Origin: Bradyrhizobium sp. B097
GTDB taxonomy: Bacteria; Pseudomonadota; Alphaproteobacteria; Rhizobiales; Xanthobacteraceae
NCBI RefSeq assembly: GCF_038957035.1
Contig: NZ_CP152412.1
Location: forward strand, 8,366,501 to 8,430,500
DNA: 64,000 nucleotides
Direction: 5' to 3'
In this document: positions 50,979 through 58,368 of the stretch, one piece after another
Position numbering within the stretch: position 1 is the stretch's first letter
How the letters are laid out: the number at the start of each line of letters is the position of its first letter
Translations under genes and position numbers: made by a program
The notes under the pieces: generated by a model
Told to the model about the DNA's origin: nothing
Databases searched by the model: none
What the model saw: the letters and a program-made list of their open reading frames with translations, nothing else

Positions 50979-51695
50979 ATGCGACCCCACATCATCTGCC
51001 ACATGGGCACGTCGATCGACGGCCGGCTGCATCCCAGCCGCTTCACCAAGCCGGCCGCCGGCATCCCGGCCGACGTGCTGCGCTCCCACTATGAGAGGAT
51101 CCATGACGGCTTCAACGCCGATGGATGGATCATCGGCCGCGTCACCATGAACGAAATGGCCAAGGGAACCGAGCGGCCCTTCGCCAATGCGCCCAGGCTG
51201 CCGCGCGAGGCGCATCTCGGCAACCGCAACGGTCGCAAGCTCGCGGTCGGCATCGATCCGTCGGGCCGCGTGCATTTCGGCAAGGACAATGTCGGCGGCG
51301 ACCACGCCGTGGCGGTGCTCGGCGAACAGGTCTCGGACAGCCATCTTGCCGAGTTGCGCGAGGACGGCGCGTCCTACATCTTCGCAGGCCGCAAGGGCGA
51401 CGATCTGGCGAGCGCGATGACGCAGCTCGCATCGCTGTTCGGCGCCAAGACGCTGCTGCTCGAAGGCGGCGGCGGGATCAACGGCGCCTTCCTCAAGCAC
51501 GGACTGATCGACGAGTTCAGCACGTTGATCCATCCGGCGGTCGACGGCGTCGCGGGATCGCAGAGCATCGTTGACTATCACGGCCCGGAAGGCGACCGCC
51601 CCGGCGCCGGGCAGTCGCTCCGGCTCACGCATTGCGAGACGCTGGAAGGCGGCATGGTCTGGCTGCGCCACGCCGTGGAGCGCGCGCCGGGCTGA
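50979..51695 (+). CDS. RibD/DHFR-like reductase
   Basis: Protein of 238 residues with the C-terminal fold of RibD, related to dihydrofolate reductase: MGTSIDGRLHPSRF, GRVTMNEMA, LLLEGGGGINGAFLKHGLIDEF. It has no deaminase domain, so it is not a full RibD. It would use NADPH to reduce some small molecule. It could be the last gene of the chromate island or independent. Confidence 0.82.
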   Translation: MRPHIICHMGTSIDGRLHPSRFTKPAAGIPADVLRSHYERIHDGFNADGWIIGRVTMNEMAKGTERPFANAPRLPREAHLGNRNGRKLAVGIDPSGRVHFGKDNVGGDHAVAVLGEQVSDSHLAELREDGASYIFAGRKGDDLASAMTQLASLFGAKTLLLEGGGGINGAFLKHGLIDEFSTLIHPAVDGVAGSQSIVDYHGPEGDRPGAGQSLRLTHCETLEGGMVWLRHAVERAPG

Positions 51696-51702
51696 GAGTC
51701 GC

Positions 51703-52431
51703 CTACGACTCGGGACTCTCAACCCAGCCGCTCCTGCACCCCGCGACGAAGAACGCGACGCCGCGCGCGACGTGCTCGTCGAGTTCGGGATCGAGTGCCT
51801 TCAAGTCGACTTCGTAGAGAGCCCGGAGCAGCATCGGTACCGCGATGATGTCGAGGAACAGGCGCGCGGTGGTAGGCAGGTGCTCCGGCGCGAAGGCGGG
51901 CAGCTTGCCGAGTTCGTCGGATCGCGTCAGGTCGCGCAGCAGATGAACACCGAGCTCGGTGGCGAGCGCGCGCGCCCTGCGGTTGACGGTGGCCGCGAGA
52001 TCCGGGAAGCGATGCGCCTCCGCGATGGCAAGCCGCATCAGGCCGATCCGGTCGGCGTCGAGGCCCCAATGCAACAGGGTCGAGGCGACGCTGGTGAGGC
52101 GTTCCTCCACCGTCGCGCCGAGCGGCGCGTCCGCCTTGAACTCCGCAATGCGTGACAGGATGTCCCGCGTCACCACCTCGGTGAACAGCGCCCGCTTGTC
52201 GCGGAAGCGCGCATAGATGGTGCGCTTGCCGGAACGCGCGGCCTCGGCGATCTCGTCGATACTGGCGCCTTCGAAGCCGCGCTCGAGGAATACCTTGCGT
52301 GCGGCGTCGAGGATGCGCGCGTCGACCTCGCCCGCCAATTCCTTTGGCGGCCGGCCGGCGCGGACTTTGGCCGGCCCGGTCGCCGTCCTGGTCTTGGGCG
52401 CCCGCGGCATCTTCAGGGTACTGGTGGTCAT
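51703..52431 (-). CDS. TetR-family repressor of the adjacent efflux operon
   Basis: Regulator of 242 residues. A basic tail (1-30) is followed by the TetR helix-turn-helix: GFEGASIDEIAEAARSGKRTIYARFRDKRALF. The ligand-binding part is full length. The ATG at 52431 is used; the long open frame upstream crosses the promoter region and belongs to nothing. It is divergent from the EmrA/EmrB-like genes and has two matching palindromes in the gap, so it should repress that operon and probably itself. Confidence 0.9.
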   Translation of the reverse strand: MTTSTLKMPRAPKTRTATGPAKVRAGRPPKELAGEVDARILDAARKVFLERGFEGASIDEIAEAARSGKRTIYARFRDKRALFTEVVTRDILSRIAEFKADAPLGATVEERLTSVASTLLHWGLDADRIGLMRLAIAEAHRFPDLAATVNRRARALATELGVHLLRDLTRSDELGKLPAFAPEHLPTTARLFLDIIAVPMLLRALYEVDLKALDPELDEHVARGVAFFVAGCRSGWVESPES

Positions 52432-52478
52432 CAGTCTTCCCCGGGTTCCATGGGCCGGTCCGGCCGGCAACATCAGGC

Positions 52479-52507
52479 AATATAGCCCTATCACATCTAG
52501 TTGTAAA
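52479..52507 (-). promoter_or_regulatory. Promoter of the tetR gene
   Basis: On the minus strand TTTACA (52507-52502) and TATATT (52484-52479) are exactly 17 bases apart. The leader would be about 40 bases. Operator 1 lies just upstream of the -35. Confidence 0.65.
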
Positions 52508-52509
52508 TA

Positions 52510-52523
52510 GAACGGTACAGTTC
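52510..52523. promoter_or_regulatory. TetR operator 1
   Basis: GAACGGTACAGTTC, a palindrome with GAAC/GTTC ends. It lies between the two divergent -35 boxes, 2 bases from that of tetR and 8 from that of the efflux operon. It matches operator 2 at 12 of 14 positions. Confidence 0.75.
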
Positions 52524-52531
52524 CGTTTCTA

Positions 52532-52560
52532 TTGACGCTGCACTGCCGCGAGACTATTTG
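52532..52560 (+). promoter_or_regulatory. Promoter of the emrAB-like operon
   Basis: TTGACG (52532-52537) and TATTTG (52555-52560) with a 17-base spacer. The start would be near 52567. Operators lie on both sides of it. Confidence 0.65.
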
Positions 52561-52572
52561 TCGCACAGAACG

Positions 52573-52586
52573 GAACGGTATCGTTC
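52573..52586. promoter_or_regulatory. TetR operator 2
   Basis: GAACGGTATCGTTC, extended to the perfect GGAACG-GTAT-CGTTCC. It sits just after the expected transcript start of the efflux operon, 63 bp centre to centre from operator 1, about six helical turns. Confidence 0.75.
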
Positions 52587-52635
52587 CCTTTTGCGAAGGC
52601 CTTGCAGACCTCGCCCAACAGCAGGAGCAGCCATC

Positions 52636-53898
52636 ATGTTCGAAGACACTGTTTTGGAGCGCGACCACGGAGGGCACGAGCGCATCGAGGGTTCGCCCTC
52701 GGCGCCGGCCTCTCACGAGCCCAACGTCACGTCCGAGCGGCCGGAGGTGACCGCGCGGGCTCCGGCGCAGGAGCGCCCCGCAAGCAAGCAGCCCGCCCCG
52801 CCGGAGACAGTCCCGCCGGAGGTCGCCCCACAGCGGCGCGGCTTCCTGCGCCGCCGTCCGATGGTCTCCGCGATCGGCGCCGTGCTGCTCGCCGCCACGC
52901 TCGGCGGCGGCACCCTCTACATGGACTACACCGGGCATTTCGAATCCACTGACGACGCCTTCATCGCGGCGCGGCAGTTCGCGCTCGCGCCAAAGGTCTC
53001 CGGCTACATCACTGCGGTTCCGGTCACCGACAACCAGCACATCGCCGCCGGCGACGTGATCGCGCGCATCGACGACCGCGACTATCGCGTCGCGCTGGCG
53101 CAGGCCGAGGCGCAGGTCGCGGCCGCGCAGGCCAGCATCCAGAATGTCGATGCGCAGCTCGACGTGCAGCAGGCGCAGATATCGGCCAACCAGGCCCAGG
53201 TCGACCAGGCGCAGGCGGCGCTGACCTTCGCCCAGCAGCAGGCGACGCGCTACCAGCATCTGGAGCAGACCGGCTACGGCACCGTGCAGAATTCCGAGCA
53301 GTACACCTCGCAACTGCATCAGCAGCAGGCGTCTCTGCTGAGCGCACAGGCGACGCTCAACCTCGCGCAGCGCCAGGTGGAATCGCTGAAGGCGCAGCGC
53401 AAGAGCGCGGTCGCGAACCTCGCCCAGGCCGAGGCGCAGCGCGACCAGGCAGAGCTCAATCTCTCCTATACGACGGTGACCGCCGCGCAGCCCGGGCGCG
53501 TCGTCAACCTGTCGGCGGCGGTCGGCCAATTCGCGCAGGCCGGCACCAACCTCACGATGTTCGTGCCCGACCAGACCTGGGTCACCGCGAACTTCAAGGA
53601 GATCCAGCTCGACCAGATGCGTCCGGGCGAGAAGGTGACGCTGAAGATCGACGCCTATCCCGGCCGCACGATCCGGGGCCATGTCGAAAGCGTGCAGCCG
53701 GGATCGGGCACCGCGTTCTCGCTGCTGCCGGCGCAGAACGCCACCGGCAACTACGTCAAGATCGTGCAGCGCGTGCCGGTCAAGATCGTGATGGACAACC
53801 CGCCGACCGACGTCGCGCTCGGCCCGGGCATGTCCGTCGTCCCGACGGTGCGGATCAATCCCGCTCCATCACTGCTCGAGCGTCTTGAGAAGCTTTGA
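52636..53898 (+). CDS. EmrA-like membrane-fusion protein
   Basis: HlyD-family adaptor of 420 residues for an MFS drug pump. A charged, proline-rich cytoplasmic part of about 70 residues comes first, then one membrane helix (VSAIGAVLLAATLGGGTLY), then FESTDDAFIAARQFALAPKVSGYI. A long Gln/Ala coiled coil (about 150-290) would reach toward an outer-membrane channel. The ATG at 52636 has GGAG upstream. It lies 15 bp before the transporter gene. Confidence 0.9.
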   Translation: MFEDTVLERDHGGHERIEGSPSAPASHEPNVTSERPEVTARAPAQERPASKQPAPPETVPPEVAPQRRGFLRRRPMVSAIGAVLLAATLGGGTLYMDYTGHFESTDDAFIAARQFALAPKVSGYITAVPVTDNQHIAAGDVIARIDDRDYRVALAQAEAQVAAAQASIQNVDAQLDVQQAQISANQAQVDQAQAALTFAQQQATRYQHLEQTGYGTVQNSEQYTSQLHQQQASLLSAQATLNLAQRQVESLKAQRKSAVANLAQAEAQRDQAELNLSYTTVTAAQPGRVVNLSAAVGQFAQAGTNLTMFVPDQTWVTANFKEIQLDQMRPGEKVTLKIDAYPGRTIRGHVESVQPGSGTAFSLLPAQNATGNYVKIVQRVPVKIVMDNPPTDVALGPGMSVVPTVRINPAPSLLERLEKL

Positions 53899-53913
53899 TC
53901 CAGGGAGGCTGTC

Positions 53914-55518
53914 ATGAGTGCAACAGCGATCGATGCCAAAAGCCTCCCTGCTCCGAGCGTTGCCGTCAATCCCTGGCTGATCGCCATCGTGGTTGCGCTC
54001 GCGAGCTTCATGGAGGTGCTCGACACCACCATCGCCAACGTCGCGCTGCCCTATATCGCGGGCGGCATGGGCGTGAGCGAGGACGAAGCGTCCTGGGTGG
54101 TCACGACCTACCTGGTGTCCAACGCCATCATCCTGACCGTCTCCGGCTTTCTCGCGCGAATGCTCGGGCGCAAGACCTTCTTCCTGATCTGCCTCGGCAT
54201 CTTCACGGTGAGCTCGGTGCTGTGCGGCTTCGCGCCCAACCTGAACGCGCTGCTGCTGTTCCGCATCCTGCAGGGCCTCGGCGGCGGCGGCATGGTGCCG
54301 GTGGCGCAGTCGATCCTCGCCGACGCCTTTCCGCCGGCCAAGCGCGGCCAGGCGTTTGCGGTGTTCGGCATCGCCGTGGTGGTGGCGCCGGTGGTCGGGC
54401 CGACGCTCGGCGGCTGGCTGTCCGACAATCTGTCCTGGCACTGGTGCTTCCTGATCAACGCCCCGGTCGGCGTGTTCGCGATCGCGCTGATCGCAGCGGT
54501 GCTGCAGGAGCCCGCGAAGGCCAAAGGAGCGCAGAAGGCCGCACAGCCGCAGAACAACAGCTTCGATTTCATCGGCTTCGCGCTGGTTGCGACCTTCCTC
54601 GGCGCGCTCGAGGTGACGCTCGACCGCGGCCTCGAGGACGACTGGTTCGGCTCGCCCTTCATCATCACCTTTGCGGCGATCAGCGCCACGGCGTTCGTGC
54701 TGATGATCCCGTGGGAGATGACCCGCCGCAATCCGATGATCGACCTGCGCATGGTCGCGACCCGGCAGTTCGGCGCCTGCTTCCTGGTGATGTTGGCGAC
54801 CGGCGCCATCCTGCTCGCGACCACCCAGTTCCTGCCGCAACTGGTGCAGCAGGATTTCGGCTACACCGCGACCTGGGCCGGCCTCGTGCTCTCGCCCGGC
54901 GGCGTGGTCACCATGGTGATGATGTTCGCGGTCGGCCGGCTCGCCGCCAAGGTGCAGCCGAAATATTTGATCGTCGCCGGCGCGCTGGTGATCGCCGCCT
55001 CGATGTACAGCATGACCAACGTGTATGCCGATCTCGGCTTCTGGTTCATGGCGCGCTCACGCATGCTGATCGGCGTCGGCCTGCCCTTGATCTTCGTGCC
55101 GATCATGGCGGCGTCCTATGACGGCATTCCGCCCGACAAGACCGACCAGGCCTCCGCGCTGATCAACGCGGCGCGCAACACCGGCGGCTCGATCGGCGTC
55201 TCGATCGTCTCCAACGTGCTGACGCACCGCCAGCAGTTCCATCAAAGCCGGCTGGTCGAGCAGGTGACGCCGTCGAGCCCGCAATACCAGGACACGTTGC
55301 ACCAGGTGACCGATTTCTTCGTCGCCCAGGGCAACTCGCTGGCGCAGGCGCACCAGCAGGCGATCCAGTGGATCGGGCAGCAGGTGCAGACCCAGGCCTC
55401 GTTCCTGTCCTACATGGATGCGTTCTGGGTCCTGATGCTGATCTCGCTCTCGGCGATCCCGCTGGCGCTGACCTTGCGCAAGGTCAAGCTCGGCGGCCCC
55501 GCCCCGGTCGGTCATTGA
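53914..55518 (+). CDS. EmrB-like MFS multidrug transporter (DHA2)
   Basis: Fourteen-helix drug/proton antiporter of 534 residues. MEVLDTTIANVALPYIAGG in helix 1 is the DHA2 motif, and GGGMVPVAQSILADAFPPAKRGQAFAVFGIAVVVAPVVGPTLGGWL covers motifs B and C. It forms a tripartite pump with the preceding adaptor. No outer-membrane factor gene is next to it. The drug is unknown. Confidence 0.92.
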   Translation: MSATAIDAKSLPAPSVAVNPWLIAIVVALASFMEVLDTTIANVALPYIAGGMGVSEDEASWVVTTYLVSNAIILTVSGFLARMLGRKTFFLICLGIFTVSSVLCGFAPNLNALLLFRILQGLGGGGMVPVAQSILADAFPPAKRGQAFAVFGIAVVVAPVVGPTLGGWLSDNLSWHWCFLINAPVGVFAIALIAAVLQEPAKAKGAQKAAQPQNNSFDFIGFALVATFLGALEVTLDRGLEDDWFGSPFIITFAAISATAFVLMIPWEMTRRNPMIDLRMVATRQFGACFLVMLATGAILLATTQFLPQLVQQDFGYTATWAGLVLSPGGVVTMVMMFAVGRLAAKVQPKYLIVAGALVIAASMYSMTNVYADLGFWFMARSRMLIGVGLPLIFVPIMAASYDGIPPDKTDQASALINAARNTGGSIGVSIVSNVLTHRQQFHQSRLVEQVTPSSPQYQDTLHQVTDFFVAQGNSLAQAHQQAIQWIGQQVQTQASFLSYMDAFWVLMLISLSAIPLALTLRKVKLGGPAPVGH

Positions 55519-55598
55519 CGAGATGCTGACGTCAACCGCGATACGCCCACGCCAAAGATCGGCGCGGGCGTATCGATTCGGGATCCTATCGGCGCAGA

Positions 55599-56498
55599 TC
55601 AAATGCCGCGCGTGGCGGCAACGATCGTGTCCCGCAGCCAGCGGTGCGCCGGCAGATCGTCGAAGCGGCGGTGCCAGCTCATGACGCTCTGCAATTTCGA
55701 TGCATCGAACGGCAGCTCCCGCATCTCGATCGGATAGGCGCGGCGGAATTCGAGCGCGAGCTTGCGCCCGAGGATCGCGACCATGTTCGATTGCACCAGG
55801 ACCGCGCCGGCGGACAGATAAGGGACATCGGTCGCAATGGTGCGGCTCGCCTTGCGCGCCCGCAGCCAGGCATCGATGAAATCGAGATCTTCGCCGCTGG
55901 AGGTGATCGCAAGGTGCGGCAGCTCGACCAGCGTCTCGCCGGTCAGCTTCTTGCGCAAGGCCGGATGACCGGTCCTCAGCACCGCGACGAAGCGATCCTC
56001 GATCAACCGGCACGCGGCAAAGCGCTCGCCCTCCAGCGCGCGGGCGGAGATCGCGAGATCAAGCTCGCCGCGATCGAGCCTGTCGGCGAGATTGAGCGTT
56101 CCGCTCGGCACCAGCGTCAGCCGCACTTTGGGCGCCTGCGCGCGCACCGCGGCGATGATCGAGCCGGCCGCGACCACCGCGGCATAATTGTTGACCGCAA
56201 TGGTGAAGCGCCGTTCCGCCTGCGCCGGATCGAAGCGATCTCCCTCGACCGCGAGTTGCAGTTCGCTGAGCGCCTTGCGGACCGGCAGCGCGAGCGCTTC
56301 CGCCCGCGGCGTCGGCAGCATGCCGGACGGCGTACGGACGAACAGTTTGTCCTTGAGCGCATGACGCAGCCGGTTCAGCGCATGGCTCACGGCGGGCTGG
56401 CTGATGGCGAGCGCGCCGGCGGCGCGCACCACGCTGCGCTCGCGCATCACGGCGTCGAACACCAGCAGGAGATTGAGATCCAGATTGCGCATCCGCAT
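55599..56498 (-). CDS. LysR-family regulator
   Basis: Regulator of 299 residues. MRNLDLNLLLVFDAVMRERSVVRAAGALAISQPAVSHALNRLR is the LysR helix-turn-helix. The effector domain follows. In-frame ATGs at 56513, 56498 and 56492 are all possible. 56513 would leave almost no leader next to the dyad at 56517-56543, so I prefer the downstream ones. It is divergent from the RND pump operon and is its likely activator. Confidence 0.88.
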   Translation of the reverse strand: MRMRNLDLNLLLVFDAVMRERSVVRAAGALAISQPAVSHALNRLRHALKDKLFVRTPSGMLPTPRAEALALPVRKALSELQLAVEGDRFDPAQAERRFTIAVNNYAAVVAAGSIIAAVRAQAPKVRLTLVPSGTLNLADRLDRGELDLAISARALEGERFAACRLIEDRFVAVLRTGHPALRKKLTGETLVELPHLAITSSGEDLDFIDAWLRARKASRTIATDVPYLSAGAVLVQSNMVAILGRKLALEFRRAYPIEMRELPFDASKLQSVMSWHRRFDDLPAHRWLRDTIVAATRGI

Positions 56499-56516
56499 GC
56501 CGTCATCATGCATGAT

Positions 56517-56550
56517 ATGAATTGACGGATAAAGACAATTCATTTGAATA
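56517..56550. promoter_or_regulatory. LysR-type dyad and promoter of the RND operon
   Basis: ATGAATTG (56517-56524) and CAATTCAT (56536-56543) are perfect 8-bp arms with an 11-base spacer, the size of a LysR recognition site. On the plus strand TTGACG (56522-56527) and TGAATA (56545-56550) are 17 bases apart, so the dyad overlaps the promoter. Confidence 0.65.
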
Positions 56551-56578
56551 ATATCGGGCCAAAGCCCAGCTTCTGGGC

Positions 56579-57175
56579 ATGCCCGAAAGCCCGCACAGCA
56601 CGATTGCAGTCCGGCCCCGTCGCGCCACCACGGGCGTGCTGGTCGGCGTCCTGGTCGCCCCCGATGCCGCGTCCATCGCCGTGCCCGAAACCTTCGCGCG
56701 CTGGCGCCGGCTTACGCCGCTGGCAACATGGCTGCCGATCGAGCTCCGCGAAGCGAGCTATGCCGGCATCCTGAGCGGCGTCGCCGCCGCGCTCGATCGC
56801 GTCGGCATGATCCCGCGGCAGCTGATCCTGCTCGGCGAGGGATCGGTCGCGCGGCGCATGCTCGAACTGGCGCTGCGAGGCGAGCTGCCCTGCGGCGGCG
56901 TTGTCGCGATCGACGTCGCCTCCGACGCGCTGCCGTTTCACATCGTGCCGACGGTGACCGCGATCCGGCTCATCGTTCATCGCAACGACGATGCGCCGCA
57001 AGGCAGCCTGATCGGCGCGTTGCGCGCCGCCGATCTCGACGCACGCATCATCCACCTCGATTTGACCGCCGGCCGCGGAACGGAAGCGGCCGCAGCGAGC
57101 GCAACCGAAACCTTTGTCCTGGAGCTGGTCGCAACGATCGGCCGCCGGACAACCGATGGAGCTGGTGACCTATGA
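56579..57175 (+). CDS. Unknown protein, degenerate alpha/beta-hydrolase look
   Basis: Soluble protein of 198 residues, first gene of the RND operon. IPRQLILLGEGSVARRMLELALRGELPCGGVVAIDV resembles the strand-nucleophile-helix unit of phospholipase/carboxylesterase proteins. However, the nucleophile position (normally Ser in GxSxG) appears to be Gly. No convincing catalytic triad is seen. A perfect hairpin GCCCAG-CTT-CTGGGC abuts the ATG and no ribosome site is visible. Its stop overlaps the adaptor start (ATGA). Function unknown. Confidence 0.65.
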   Translation: MPESPHSTIAVRPRRATTGVLVGVLVAPDAASIAVPETFARWRRLTPLATWLPIELREASYAGILSGVAAALDRVGMIPRQLILLGEGSVARRMLELALRGELPCGGVVAIDVASDALPFHIVPTVTAIRLIVHRNDDAPQGSLIGALRAADLDARIIHLDLTAGRGTEAAAASATETFVLELVATIGRRTTDGAGDL

Positions 57176-58368
57176 TATCCAAAGCCTTCAAGATCGCTTG
57201 CGCGGGCCTGGTGGCCGCCGCCGCAATCGGCGCCGGCGCTTACGTCGTGCATCGGCCCGACGGTGCAACGGACCATGCAGCGGCGGCCCAGTCGAAGACC
57301 ACCACGTCAGTCGTTCCGGTGACGGCGGCGAAGGTGTTGCAGCATGATGTGCCGATCGTGCTCGAAGGGCTGGGCACGGTGACGCCGATCAACACCGCCA
57401 CGATACGCACCCAGGTGCAGGGCACGCTCGACAGCGTCGATTTCGTCGAGGGCAAGCAGGTGAAGCGGGGCGATGTGCTCGCCAAGATCGACCCGCGGGT
57501 TTACGAGGCCCAGGTCGACCAGGCCGAAGCCGCGCTGGCGCGCGACGAGGCGAGCCTGAAGAACGCCAGGACCAATTTGGCGCGAACGCAGCCGCTCGCC
57601 AATCGGGGCTTTGCGACCCAGCAATTGCTCGACACCCAGGATTCGCAGGTGACGCAGGGCGAAGGCACCGTCGCGCTCGACAAGGCTGCGCTGGAAGCCG
57701 CGCAAACCCAGCTGAGCTTCGCCACGATCACGGCGCCGTTCGACGGCGTCACCGGCATCCGCCGTATCGATCCCGGCAACATCGTGCACCCGACCGACAC
57801 CAACGGGCTCGTGGTCCTCACCCAGCTGCAGCCGATCGCGGTGATCTTCACGCTGCCGTCCGGCGAGATCCCGGGCGTGCGGCAAGCGCTGGCATCCGGA
57901 GACGCCTCGGTCGACGTCTATGATGCACAGAACAAGCGCGAGCTCGACCACGGCAGTCTGATGCTGATCAACAACCAGGTCGACAGCACGACCGGCACGG
58001 TGCAGCTGAAGGCGTCCTTTCCCAATGCCGGCAATACGCTGTGGCCCGGCACTTTCGTCAACGTCCATCTGACGATCGCGGTTCGCCACGATGCGCTCAC
58101 CGTGCCGCTGACGGCGGTGCGCCAGGGACCGGACGGCGGCTTCGCCTATCTGGTCGGCGCGAACAACGTCGTCAGCATCCGCAATGTCACCACCGGCCAG
58201 TCGCGCGACGGGCAGGTGCTGATCGAGCAGGGCCTCGCGGCGAACGAGACCGTGGTCACCGCGGGTCAGTACCGGCTCAATCCGGGGACGACGGTCGAGA
58301 TCGTGCCTGATGACAAGAAAGACCAGGTCCAGGACGCAACCACCGCAAGCGCAGGCATGCTGCCATGA
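57172..58368 (+). CDS. RND efflux periplasmic adaptor subunit
   Basis: MexA/AcrA-type adaptor of 398 residues. An N-terminal membrane anchor (IACAGLVAAAAIGAGAYVV) is followed by the barrel-sandwich part (VLEGLGTVTPINTATIRTQVQGTLDSVDF), a short coiled coil and the beta-barrel part (ATITAPFDGVTGIRRIDPGN). It overlaps the genes on both sides by four bases. It links the RND pump to an outer-membrane channel not encoded here. Confidence 0.93.
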   Translation: MISKAFKIACAGLVAAAAIGAGAYVVHRPDGATDHAAAAQSKTTTSVVPVTAAKVLQHDVPIVLEGLGTVTPINTATIRTQVQGTLDSVDFVEGKQVKRGDVLAKIDPRVYEAQVDQAEAALARDEASLKNARTNLARTQPLANRGFATQQLLDTQDSQVTQGEGTVALDKAALEAAQTQLSFATITAPFDGVTGIRRIDPGNIVHPTDTNGLVVLTQLQPIAVIFTLPSGEIPGVRQALASGDASVDVYDAQNKRELDHGSLMLINNQVDSTTGTVQLKASFPNAGNTLWPGTFVNVHLTIAVRHDALTVPLTAVRQGPDGGFAYLVGANNVVSIRNVTTGQSRDGQVLIEQGLAANETVVTAGQYRLNPGTTVEIVPDDKKDQVQDATTASAGMLP

